64,000 nucleotides of DNA from Prunella strophiata (taxonomy: Eukaryota > Chordata > Aves > Passeriformes > Prunellidae). How positions within the stretch are numbered: position 1 is the first letter of the stretch; every line of letters begins with the position of its first letter. Of the stretch, positions 1 to 11,353 are shown piece by piece. The stretch covers positions 53,507,551-53,571,550 of the forward strand of contig JAZBQD010000030.1 of assembly GCA_036583965.1 (NCBI GenBank), in the 5' to 3' direction. The translations under genes and the position numbers were made by a program. Below the pieces are notes generated by a model that saw nothing but the letters and a program-made list of their open reading frames with translations, searched no databases and was not told the origin of the DNA.

Positions 1-644
1 CTATGGAGATTCTCATAGACAGGAGCTGCTTTGTATCTGGTTCCTGTCCTTAGACCATGGTGCAAGATGCCATTTCCTACAAGACTGATACAAGATTGAA
101 GATTTTGCCTCATTTTGCTAACAAATCAGCACACTTCATTTTAAAAGCATCTTGACACTCATGCAGTTCTCTTTGTTTGACAGATGATTTTGGACGGATT
201 AAAAAAGATTAGGATGTCACAGAAGTGCAAACATACAAATCACATATAAATGATAAAATACATCATAAAAATCACAAAACAACACATGAAATTAAAATGT
301 ATTTAATGTGTAGATAGATAGATAGATCAAGCCAACATCTAATGTAACTACCATCTGATTATTTTCAATGTATTCCAGGAGTCCACTAGAAAGAGGTTAG
401 ATTTAAACTAAGGTTCACTTTTAAAGTCCTAACTAATGTGCTGTTAACTTCAATCAGAATTGATTTTTAATTTTCTGAACTCTTACCGGGATTGCACTGG
501 AATAAAAGTAAATGAAATCTCTGTGCAAAAAAGTGCACTCTGAAAAGCATCTAAAGAAACAAAACTGTGGAACCTAAAGATAAGTACCTATTTAATTGTT
601 TGTAAGTGTTACATGAAAAAACCAAGTGAGACTTTCATACATAC
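1..644 (-). other. LRCH1 intron 6, partial; no gene seen
   Basis: AT-rich non-coding sequence follows the exon 6 donor. It contains a short (TAGA)4 run at 311-327. I looked for the next LRCH1 exon on the minus strand and saw nothing matching. Confidence 0.8.
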
Positions 645-772
645 CTCTCTTCCACAGGTTGTGGCAAATGCTGTGGTTCAATGGCATTAAGATACAGCGA
701 GTCTGCTGTCTTAATCTGACAGGCTTGTACAGTCAGATATTTGAATATATGCACCTTACCCTTTGTACAAAT
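645..772 (-). CDS. LRCH1: LRCH1 exon 6 (residues 256-297, post-LRR cap)
   Basis: The exon is 128 nt, with acceptor ccttgtcccacag|ATT at 773/772 and donor GAAGAGAG|gtatgtatg at 645/644. It encodes 42 residues plus 2 nt of the next codon, including ICTKGKVHIFKYLTVQACQI and KTADSLYLNAIEPQHLPQPV, ending Glu-Glu. This is the conserved capping segment after the LRRs, and its ACQIKTADSLYL stretch is what distinguishes LRCH1 from LRCH3. The tail is less conserved than in mammals, as expected where the disordered linker begins. The next exon would start left of the window; I saw no match to it in 1-644. Confidence 0.96.
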
Positions 773-1965
773 CTGTGGGACAAGGAAAAAATTAGGTTTA
801 TAACTAGAATAAAAAAAGAATTTTTTTCCAAGTGTCACTTAGTATAAACATCCCTGAAATTCAACTAGTATTATAAATTTCACTTGAAGGAAAAAATTAG
901 ATTTTTTTAGAATTACTAAGTACTTCAATTATATACTCAATTATTTGTGTGTATCACACATAAATACCCTCAGAGACTAAGACAAAAAATAAGAAAATAA
1001 TTCTTCTTTAAAAAAATCCAAATGAGCTTCTAACTCAAAAACTCAAAAAAAATACATTAAAATATATGGTATGGCCCATTACTAGCTATAAATTGAGTAA
1101 TTAATTATTTTCAAAATTAGTGTTTAATGACATTTAATTAACCAGTGTGCTCTTTATATTCTTGATCACATTGTTTCTAAGAGTGCATACTTACAATGCA
1201 ATTTACCTTCATTTTAGAATTTTCTTTTTCTTTAAGTGCAGACCTCTTGCTTTGTATTTTTTAGTTTAGAGGCAGCATCACTATTGATAATGAAAAGCTA
1301 TTTCTCCAATGTAATAAAAATTCTTAAGTATTTCAACAACTGTTGAGCCAGAACACTTGTGGCTTTCAGAGATGCAGCTTGAATTTACTGTCCAGTAAGG
1401 TAACAACAACAAAATTGTCCTTAAGCAGCAAACACAGGTTGCATTCATTTATCTTTATTACTCAGAGTGACCTACAGTTCCAAAGAGGAGTTTTATTTCT
1501 TTCTGCATCACAATCTATGAACTTACACCATAAAGTGAAATAAATTTCACATGGATTGTGTTTTAGACTATTTAGGCATATTTTTAAGTTAAAGTTAGCA
1601 AATCAGCTGTAAAACCTTCTAGAACTGGATTCATTTTATCAGAAAGAAAAATTACCCAGGAAGTTTAACACTACTCTTTTTCAAAATTATACACATATTC
1701 CAACATTAACTTTCATATGCAGATAGAAATCACAAAAATTAACAGCTAACAGAATGGACATCTTCTAGATGTGTGTTGGTTTAAGTGCTGTACAAATTCA
1801 TATTGAGAACAGAGGATAATTTTTATGTCTTATTTAAATATCAACAACTATCAACAGTCTGTGATGACTGAAATTCAGAAGCCTACAATTGCAGAAGGTG
1901 ACATTTTACACTAAAATGTGTTAGCAGCCATCCAATATTAAGGCACAACTTAAATTATTACTTAC
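773..1965 (-). other. LRCH1 intron 5 (1193 bp)
   Basis: AT-rich intron with GT/AG ends and several homopolymer A/T stretches between about 880 and 1130. No open frame, repeat family or RNA gene could be supported. Confidence 0.85.
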
Positions 1966-2102
1966 TTGTGCTGGTGGAGATTGCAAAGGATTATTCTCAA
2001 GCAGTAATACTTGTAACTGCACCATCTTTCTAAAACAAATTGGAATCACAAGCACTTTATTGCAGGAAAAGTCAAACTTTACCAAGGGAAGCTGTACTAG
2101 TT
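1966..2102 (-). CDS. LRCH1: LRCH1 exon 5 (residues 210-255, last LRRs)
   Basis: The exon is 137 nt, with acceptor ttacttttag|AA at 2103/2102 and donor GCACAA|gtaagtaa at 1966/1965. It completes Glu210 and encodes 211-255: two LRRs (LVKFDFSCNKVLVIP, 216-230, and LQVLLLENNPLQSPP, 239-253), with consensus asparagines at 224 and 247. The doubled-proline end (SPPAQ) closes the repeat array, as in the rest of the family. The acceptor's pyrimidine tract is somewhat interrupted by purines but usable. The frame is open and phase 0 into exon 6. Confidence 0.96.
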
Positions 2103-2584
2103 CTAAAAGTAATAAAAAGGAGAGAAGGTGTTATATCTGTTTTTATTTTTGGCATAAAATAACAAAATATTTTTGAATAACCCTTCTTTTGCATTCAGGA
2201 AAAATACAAACTCAGGGAGGAATAAGATCAACATTTACTCCATTTTATATTGGGAAATAAAATAGTGTTATTATAAAAATGACAATAAATTCTAAAACAA
2301 ATACTTTGAAATTTTTTTTTTCACTGAAACTCAGCTGACGTTTCCCATACTGCATTCAGACACTTGTTTAACTTAAAAGTTGCCTAGAATTATAAAGATA
2401 TATTGAAGAAACCTCACATACTGTTCTTCAGTGGCTACCATTGAATGTTATATTCTGCAGACCCAAATGGAATAAAACTGAACGCAATAGCTACTTTTTA
2501 ATAATATCTATTTATATGATTAAAAATACTTTCAAAATTATAAGAAGAAGAACTAAGATATTTTTTTCATTCATTTGCTTTTAC
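2103..2584 (-). other. LRCH1 intron 4 (482 bp)
   Basis: The shortest intron in the window: AT-rich, with GT/AG ends and no repeat or gene content that I recognise. Confidence 0.85.
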
Positions 2585-2690
2585 CTTGGGGTAAAACTTC
2601 GAGGTAATTTCTTCTGACATTCAGTTCTTTTAAAGATTTCAGCTGGCCTATCTGCTGTGGCAAAGCTGTGATTTCATTACAGCTGACATC
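2585..2690 (-). CDS. LRCH1: LRCH1 exon 4 (residues 175-210, LRRs)
   Basis: The exon is 106 nt, with acceptor gttttactgtag|GAT at 2691/2690 and donor CCCCAAG|gtaaaagc at 2585/2584. It encodes Asp175 to Gln209 plus the first base of Glu210. Two LRRs are visible: DVSCNEITALPQQIGQLKSL (175-194) and LNVRRNYLEVLP (197-208), with consensus asparagines at 179 and 202. It is in frame with exons 3 and 5 with no stop. Intron 4 behind it is only 482 bp. Confidence 0.96.
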
Positions 2691-5600
2691 CTACAGTAAA
2701 ACAGTAATAACAAATAATAATTAATTTTCAGCTTCTACATGTTCCATAATACAAACATAGCTAATATGCTATTATCATTGTATATTGATATTTTATTAAC
2801 CTGAAAAAATGCAACAATCTATATCCTGTAGTCACAATGAAAAAAAAAGATACATGGGAAAATGTTTGCACATTACTTAAAACCAGAGCAAATTCTTATT
2901 TTAAAAACAAGTGTATTTTGAAAGTCTATTTAATTTCTATGGAAATATTCAAAACTACTTACTTAACAAGTTCTAGGTTTTTGTTCTTTTTTTTCATATG
3001 AAGTATTCAGTATAGTGATTATATAACCAAATATGTTAGGATGAAATGTAAAAATCCTAGTGTGTGGATCTGAGTTTTTAAAAAGGTTCTAGTTCTTCTA
3101 GATAGAATATTTAAGCAAAATAAAGTAACAATAGTACTAGAGCAATAGCATTCTGTAATGATGCTCAGTAAAGGCATATATTTGATCATCATAGCACGTA
3201 GCAGGCCATAATGAAAAGGGACAGAGCTTGTTTGGCATTACTTAACTATTTAAAGCAAGAAACTGCTATGAACCTGTATGAAAGATCAACTTCTTGGATT
3301 AAGTCAGCCTGTGATGAGACAATTGGTAAATACCTAGCTATCATTTCTGCTGCCAAATGGACATTGAAACCTCTGCTCGCATCCCAGGCAACCTGCAAAT
3401 TTCAGTAATGTCCCAATTATGGTGTCATTTCAGTACTAAAAGAAGGAAATAGTATCTCACAGTATGAAAGCTAAATGGGGTAATGCCCAATTTTCCTGAA
3501 AAGCCAACTGAATACTCCGACCCTCTCAACTGTTTCAAATGCATTTATAAAGTATCTGGGAGCTCTTAAACTACAAAATTTTGAGAAGCCAGATTTCCAA
3601 GTCATGTGTTTGAAGGTGCTTGTTTTAATGCCAGTCGAAAGCATTATATGAACTCCCTATCTTGGAGCCTAAAATCCACTTAACAAAAAAATCATAGTAA
3701 AACCAAAATGTGATCTGGCAATGCTGTTCCCTGTATCCAACAAGTTTCTTCTTGTAATAAAATCCTATTGCCGCCAAGACTTCCTTCCCTTCTCAAAACA
3801 CAGTCAGGAAATTACTGTAGCTTTTAGACAAGGAAATTAAAAATCCCAGCTAATGAGTGCATTTTTGCCCAAGTTGTCACAAAGTTCGGTTAATTGCGCT
3901 GTTCCCTGATCATTTATTTTTAAAGCTTTACTGTCCTATTTTTAATTTACAGTCTTTAAATTACTTCATAATTAGATACTTGATTTTCAGGGCACAGAAT
4001 TTAAAGTCACCTTGTGGCAAAGAAACTCTAGACCAAGTGTACTTAGGCACACATACCAGAACAAGTCAGGGAAAGAGCGAGAATTCTAGAGGAAGCATCA
4101 AAAAAAGAAAAAGAAAGCTGGCAGTGTGTAACCTCAAAAACAAAGTCCACTTCCACTTACAGCCTTTCAAAACATCCTCAATAAGACTGATCTGTTGTGA
4201 CAGCGTGTCAGCATTCACAAGATCTCTAGAGACAGCAGTATCCTTTAGCCTACTAAACACTGTAGTCCAACTTGCTTTTTTTATTACTTTGTTTGAATAG
4301 CCATGGAAAACAAAGGCTTGTAACATTTATTCGTAGTTATGCTCTTGACTATTATTAGACCTCATGAGTGTGTGACAGAGACAGTGTTAAACTTTCTCAT
4401 TACTTTGGCAGTAATGGAAGCAATTCTATCAAACACCCATGGTTTCCAAGGCAGTAATTTTTTAAGGAATTATGCAACCAGCAGTTTGGAACTCTGCTTC
4501 AGGGACATTTGCAGGTAACCGAAGTGCAAACACTCAAGTTCCATGGGGAACTAGTATTTGCTGAAGGTCAGACTTCTTGTATTAATTCTATTTTGTTCTC
4601 ACCAGATAGACCATGTCCTGCCACGACAAGGCAATTTGTCAAAATCAGAGAAATGTAAGGGCTTTAATTTGTGTATTAAATTAAGGCATGTATTAAATTA
4701 AGGAAATTTAACATTAATTTCTGTCGCATGAAGCTCAGTGGCATGAAAGCAAAATAATCAACTGTTTCCCTTTGTTTATGGTAATGTTTAAATGGCCTTA
4801 AACCAATCCAATTCAGCATGTATATTCAGCAAGATAAACAGAAAAAACAATAAGGCACTCTGACTTCACATTAACGTATTTATTCATACACACACAGAAG
4901 TTTATCCAAACCATTCAAATTGAGGCAAACTTTCCTCCTTACATAACTTTAAACTCAGGACTCCTGACCGAGCCATTATTCCTAAAAGGCACCTGGGTTC
5001 AGTCAGAGTTTGTGACACAGAAGCCATACTGAAGAGTAAAAAGAAGTTACAAAGTATGTGAACACATGGACCCTTATAGAAAACAGCAGACAGCAAGTCC
5101 CACGTGGTCAGGCTGCTGTCTCTGATTAGATAAGTGAAAAATCCCAGGTGAGAAATTTGATGGCTTCCAACATGAGATAGGAGCATCCCAGAGATGGAGA
5201 GGGCTGTTATCTGAAGAAGGCAGAAGTGCAATACTGCCTGACAGGATGGAGAATGGAATTTTACTGTACATCTGATAGTTTTGGGTACAATTACTGAGCC
5301 ATCTCTGCCTAATTACTTTTCCTTGGCAGAAAGGAAGTTTCAGATTATCTTCACACTAATTTTGCACTCTCCTGGCTGACAGTAGAGGCATGATTGAGTC
5401 AAAGATTTTTTTGCAGCAAATAAAAGTAAACCTCCCAGCCAAATTTTTTGCCAAATAATTACAATGTATTCTGTAGGGAGAAAAACTTATGCTACAAGCA
5501 CCAAAATAAGTTAGCTGTCAGAACCCTAATTTTTAAAGAATACTTTAAAGTTTTCGGCATGTATTATTGAAGTTATTCTATGCTACAGATATGAAATTCA

Positions 5601-8075
5601 TAAAAATACGTACCTCTGATAGGAAAACCATTACCTACCCCATTTTGGAGGACAGAAGGGAAAATGCAAAGTATTGTTAATGTTAATTAATGCAAAGTTT
5701 GTTAATGCAAAGTATTGGAAAGACCTAATTTGCAGCAAATTATGTTTGCATCATTCTAGAGTGACTAGGGGTAAATTTTGTATAAAAAAAGTAGATAAAA
5801 AGAACTCTTTGCTATGTACATACAGATCTCACTGCATGCAGCTTGTGAAACATCTGGGGAACCTGAGGTTGCTCAGAAATGTCCTATGGATACAAAAACT
5901 GTATGGACCCAGATGGCATCTCAGGGTCTATCCTCTGGCCCAGGCCAGCACCAGCACTGTGTACACACACCAAAACAACAGCACTCCCTGCCAGGGGGCT
6001 GAGTGATGCTTCTGCTTGAATCCCATGCTATTCAGGCTGGCATTGCTCTCACACAGCTGAACTTTTTGTGCAACAACTGCAACATGACTTCATGGTTTTT
6101 GTTTGTTTCTTTTACTCATTTTAGAACAATGATCACCTTATTATCTAAACCTGCTTTACAGTTTACATGCCAACACTGATTTCCCACTCTCAATCCTACT
6201 ACTATTTGCTTCTCCCAATACATCACAGTTATGTCATTTCCAATTAAATAGTGCAACTCATTTCACTAGAAATGTACCAAACACACATGGTGGCATCAAA
6301 CTGTGTAATCAGGTCATCTGAACAGACTCATGCTCAATGTAACAAAAACTTGTTTTTCATTCAGCTCCCCCCCAATGCCTTCTAAATCACAAAGAACAAG
6401 CATCAGACCTTTTTCAGTTTACATGTATCTTCTAGGCTACCAAAGTGACATGTAGCAGGAGCTCTCATATGAAATACTTTTAGAGCAAGAATTGCTTTGC
6501 TCTTCATGACAAACAGTAACACAAACTATACTATAACTGGAAAGCAATATGAAAATCCAGAATTCCAGAATTTAAACACTTGATATGCTTGAACTAAACA
6601 AACCCAATCTGCTTTGGGTATAATCAACATTGATTTCAAGCTCTTAGTTTTTACTAAACTTTCTACTAAATTTAACTCAAATTATTTATAAAACTGGAAC
6701 CATCACCTTCTATTGTGTCTATTTTAAGCACAACAAAAACAGTGCTATAACCTAACATACTTTTAAGAATAATTAAATCAGAACCATCTGTGTAAATCTC
6801 ACTAAACCCACCACACACATACAAAAATTTAAAATATTTGATAAGATAAATTAATAATGCTCACCAAAGAAAATAAACTTGGTAGTCTTGAACTCAGTCA
6901 TAACTCAAAAAGGAAAAGGTAACTATCCCCACCATCCTCATCAACAGCCACATCAATTGTAATATGTAACAGAAGCCTGATACCACAGGATGCTGCTCAA
7001 GAATATCAGAAGGAAAAAGCCCCACATTGCCACTTCATACCACCTATGAAGAATCAATAGTAGGGCTGGGGCCTCAAGCAATGTCAATAATTTCTGTAAC
7101 GTAATTTATTGGAGGAACTACCATTATAAAAACAAGAATATGATAATAAGGCACTTTCAAGCACAGAAATGCAATACAAGGTAAATGATGTCAATGGAGA
7201 TACCAGCAGCTGGAAGGAAGTTCAAATCTGATTGTTTTACTATGCATAAATTAGCAGTGTCAAAATACAGTTTGTCAATTTGTATCTCAAAAGGTCAAAA
7301 TGAATAGAAATAACCAGAAGACTTATGTCATAAAGAATTCAGACTCTCAGCCTGCAATATATAGCAGAGGAATATAAAGGGAGAGAAAGGGAAGCATTCT
7401 CGTATATATTTTCCACTAACATGTGCAATTAAATTAATTTTATGCTACAGTACCAAATAAGTTTTGCTTTTTCAGACTGTCATTGACTGGACAATATATT
7501 CTAAATGATCAACTGCTTGTAAAAACAGTATTCATGTAGACAGCTTTGAAAACAAGGAGTATAATCATTTTGTAGATCTGCTTAGATGGGTGTTCCAGGA
7601 AAGGAAGGCTGCATGACAAATGTAGTGAAATAAAATGAAAATAGACTGATAAGACCAGTATCTCAAGTGGAATGCAGTGTGGTAAGCAGATAGTAAAAAC
7701 ACAGAAAGGAAGCAGGAGGGCAGGATGCTACAGGGGAGTACAACCTTGCAGAGCCTGATGCCAGAACTTAAGAACTTGATACAGGTGAAACAGGGAGCCA
7801 GGGCAGGTAGTGAGCAACACTGGTAAAGATGAGGAACTTTGAGTTTTGAAAGAACCAAGGGCAGTGATGTTGCTTAAAAGAGTCCTGAAGAACATAAAGG
7901 AAACTCCTATTGTGTTACTAGCCAACACACTTGAGAAGTTAAAAACTTAAGTTCTACAAACTACATTATAGTATTAAGCACTTGTTCAAGTATATGCGAA
8001 ACGTGAATTTTACTGTTTCTATTTAAATTCAAAAGAAGTCAAAATAAAAAGTGAAAAAAAAGATCAGTAACATAC
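2691..8075 (-). other. LRCH1 intron 3 (5385 bp); no nested gene seen
   Basis: AT-rich intron with GT/AG ends. The longest frame (3857-4300, plus strand) looks like chance: biased composition and no recognisable domain. A small imperfect tandem repeat lies at 4673-4703, and about 5850-6060 is noticeably richer in G+C than its surroundings and may be an old, unrecognised repeat. Confidence 0.75.
4673..4703 (+). repeat. Imperfect 17-bp tandem repeat (1.8 copies)
   Basis: The unit GTATTAAATTAAGGCAT at 4673-4689 is followed directly by 14 bases of a second copy (4690-4703). It is AT-rich and minor, and likely a local slippage or duplication product. Confidence 0.7.
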
Positions 8076-8202
8076 CAATTCCATTAACTGTTTTAGCTGA
8101 CCTATCTCTTCTGGAAGGGAACCTAGCTTATTGTTACTTGCAATTAAGACTTTTAGAGGAAGACCACACAGGCAAGCTGGCAAAGAAGAAAGCTGATTTC
8201 GA
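8076..8202 (-). CDS. LRCH1: LRCH1 exon 3 (residues 132-174, LRRs)
   Basis: The exon is 127 nt, with acceptor ttttgttgcag|T at 8203/8202 and donor GAATTG|gtatgttac at 8076/8075. It completes Ser132 and encodes residues 133-174: RNQLSSLPACLCGLPLKVLI, then ASNNKLGSLPEEIGQLKQLM, ending in Glu-Leu. It holds the end of one LRR (Asn134), a complete one (LKVLIASNNKLGSLP, Asn156) and the start of the next, and it ends in phase 0. The segment is nearly identical to human LRCH1 as recalled, in line with strong constraint on the LRR surface. Confidence 0.96.
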
Positions 8203-8694
8203 CTGCAACAAAACAAAACAAAAAATATTAAAACCATGGATGATGTTCTACTGTATACTCACAAACTCTGAGAGCTGCAAAATGTCTTCATTTTCATGGG
8301 TCATATTTTATGCAGATAAAATTGAAATTTTCAAAAGGCAATAATTAAGAAGACACTTGCACATTAGAAACACCTGATTATTGACTAACAATATTGCAGA
8401 ATTTACCACTGTGGAAAAAATGCATTTTATCAGTTTAACAACATTGTAACAAATCTGTTTGTCACAAAGAACAGCTGTTTCCCTTCCTAATGAATACAGG
8501 AAAGTCAACTGAGACAGTATTTTGCAAATATTTAAACATTCCTGTGGTTTCATGTGCTATTAAAATGGATGCCTTTTGTTCCAGCTGAAAGACAAATATA
8601 TAAATAACAGACAAAATGGTTATTTTCTCAATTAATTTAAAGCACATTTAGAGTTGAAGATTACTTGGTACATCTTGTTCTATGGTTCTGTGCT

Positions 8695-8781
8695 ATTAAC
8701 CCAGGTAAATACAGCAAAAATTTCTGGGACTATCAGTGGTTCATTTCTTCCCAAGATTCATAAGCTAGAGCTTAAAGATGA
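8695..8781 (+). repeat. 87-bp direct repeat, copy A (intron 2)
   Basis: The segment from ATTAACCCAGGTAAATACAG to ...GATGA matches 10731-10817 base for base with 4 substitutions by my count and no gaps (about 95% identity). Flanks on both sides do not match. It could be a fragment of a dispersed repeat family I do not recognise, or a local duplication. Orientation is arbitrary. Confidence 0.88.
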
Positions 8782-10730
8782 CAAATGTCCTGACCCTTTG
8801 TGATGTCCACAAGATTAAAAATAGTAATTCGTGGCTCAATTCCCAGAAGAAACTTTATGCTTATCAGAACAACATAGTAACTACTCTCTTCTGGAATATT
8901 TAAAATGTTTCTTAAAATATAACATTTTCTTTCTTATGATTATTAACATGTAGTAAAACAATGAACAGTAACTTGAAGTGGTACCCCAGTATAAACCATA
9001 TTTATTAGTTCCTGCCTACATGTTATGGCTTCAGAAAGCAAAGATATATTACTACACTCTGGAACACATGGTAAAAATTGTCCTGTGTAATTTCAGTAGG
9101 AGTTGCAATACTGACATGAAACAAAGACAAGCAAAAATCAAAATTCCACAAGTTGCAAAGCATTTCTTCAAGAGCCAGAACAGCAGCATGCTACAAAGCT
9201 GCATATAGAGATGCATATCCATGCTCTACAAAACAGTCTCAAAATGTTGCACAAAGCAAACTACAATCTTATCTCTGTTGTGCATGCCAGGATACAGACA
9301 GATATCAAGTAACAAATCCAAAGAGAATAAAAATGAGAACTCCAACTGTTAACCAGCAGAAGCTGAAAAAAAGTATGAACACTTATTGTGGAGCCAGGTT
9401 TCTTAATTCTAATGTCCTTACAGAAGACCAAGACACAACTTTTTTGAAAAAATAGCTGGAAGTATTTTATCAAGTTCTAAAGAACTCAAATAGAGGAAGC
9501 TTAGAGTCTAAAACAGTAACCCTATGCCACAGATCAGACACAGATAAAAAATAAGTAAAAACAATTTTTAAGCTCCACAGAACTCAGAAGCACCCCAGTA
9601 AGAGATAAGGAACAGAACATAACCAGGGCAAGTGAGTAATAAATCATCATTAGTTTCAAAGGAATTTCTTTAAATAAAACATGAACAGTATCCACCAAGG
9701 CCCAAAAACTATATATAGATCTCTTGGCATCACTTTCTAATGCTATTCAACATATGGGCTCTGCTAGTAACAGGCAGAAAAATATGCATTTTAAATCTAT
9801 TATGTATTTCTTGCCAAGAAACAACGTGGTTAGAAAGTCAAGGATGTATTTCCTTCTTCAGACTCTTCAATACATTCAACTAACATGGGGAAGGATGCAT
9901 CCAATTAAAGGGGGGATTTTAAACTGAGAGAAATGACCTTACTTAATCAAATAAAAAATTGCTTTTATTTTGTCCAATTTACTGTCATATGTGTTATAAA
10001 ATCTATTATAGTTTTGTGATGATTCAGACAAATTTTATCACTACAGAGGTCTAATTCACTGTTTCATGACATTGAATTCTAACCAAGTTAATTCTAATTC
10101 CTAAATTTACCAAGACGTTTTATGTATATTTAATAACTTAATCCACTTTTAAGTTCTTCATGTATATCTAACAAACAAAAATTCAAAATCTCAAGTCCTT
10201 TTTCTTGTATGCGTGCAGACACTCAGAACACACTATTCCACTTAAAATTTTTAAGACAAAATAGTGTTCCACAGTGGCCAAAACTGCAGTATAGTAACAA
10301 TACAGACTTGAGAAAATAAGACATGAGAAAGATCTTCAGGGTTGATAAAACAGATGATCAGAACTTCATTCCCTGAATTTAAAAGACCGAGAGCCACTTC
10401 ACCTTCTACTCAGACCTCATTCTCACAAAGAGCAGACTGATATATCTTCACTATTACAGTTTTTCACACATTAAACTACAAATAAAACTCCACACCTTGC
10501 CCCAGCTGAAAAAGGGCTCACCTGCCCTCCATCAAGAGCATATGTGCATTTCACCTGCACTTTAACTAGCAGCAATTCTCTGTACTGATTAGTATTGACA
10601 CAGATTTTGCCTGGAAAGGAGGCAAAGATATCTAATTCTTTGCCACTTTCTCCTCAAAAAGGCAGCAGCTATATTTCTTTCATAATAGGACTATGTTAGT
10701 GATAGATATAGTATCTCGCTCTTCCATTCC

Positions 10731-10817
10731 ATTAACCCAGGTAAATACAGCAAAAATTTCAGGGACTATCAATGGCTCATTTCTTCCCAAGATTCATAAG
10801 CTAGAGCTTAGAGATGA
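10731..10817 (+). repeat. 87-bp direct repeat, copy B (intron 2)
   Basis: Second copy of the repeat at 8695-8781, in the same orientation about 2.04 kb away. Differences are single substitutions (T/A, G/A, T/C, A/G). The match stops abruptly at both ends. Confidence 0.88.
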
Positions 10818-11208
10818 AAAATTTTCACCCCATGGTGAAAAATATAAATCCTCTGTCCCTCAATCTTTTTAACTACAAAATGTATGTCAAGCTTTGCAAA
10901 ATTTGTCATCAGAAGTGAATTAAAAGAATACAACTGTGTGGATGTGATTAGCATGCTGTATTTGTTAGAAGATTAAGGGACAGAACTGGATTAATTTTCT
11001 TGGTTTTCTTTTAAGAATTATTTTTACACTTTGGCATTTACAATGCCTTCATACAGAGCTGTCTCTGCAGCCAGTGAGCTTTTGCATTATCCCTTTTCAT
11101 AAACATGAAAAAATGCAGTCAGTTGTTCCAGAACATTATAAAGTGCAGACAAAAACAAACTTTACATATTTGCAAATAAACAAAAAAATGTGGCAAAGAT
11201 AAACTTAC

Positions 11209-11353
11209 CTCAAATTTAAGTAAGTTAGCATTTGTAAGTTTACTATGGCATCTGGTATAACTTTGATACAATTGTGGTATAGATTTAGTGTTTCCAGTGA
11301 CACAAAATGGCACAACTCCGTAGGAACTTCAGTTAACCTATTCTTGGATAAAT
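11209..11353 (-). CDS. LRCH1: LRCH1 exon 2 (residues 84-132, LRRs)
   Basis: The exon is 145 nt, with acceptor cctcttttcag|AT at 11354/11353 and donor TTGAG|gtaagttt at 11209/11208. It completes Asp84, encodes residues 85-131 and begins the split Ser132 (AG|T). It carries two leucine-rich repeats: LSKNRLTEVP (85-94) and LNLYHNCIKVIP (106-117), then the start of a third at LTYLNLS. The LRR consensus asparagines fall at residues 88 and 111, 23 apart. Reading is open throughout and matches the LRCH1 exon with a few conservative changes. It sits between the 52-kb intron 1 and the 3.0-kb intron 2. Confidence 0.95.

Larger units (their letters stand above)
8203..11208 (-). other. LRCH1 intron 2 (3006 bp)
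   Basis: AT-rich intron with GT/AG ends. It holds a pair of closely similar 87-bp direct repeats (8695-8781 and 10731-10817), listed separately. No nested gene could be supported. Confidence 0.8.

Noticed and set aside
3857..4300. 147-codon plus-strand frame in intron 3
   Set aside because: No domain, biased composition and antisense to LRCH1; best read as chance.
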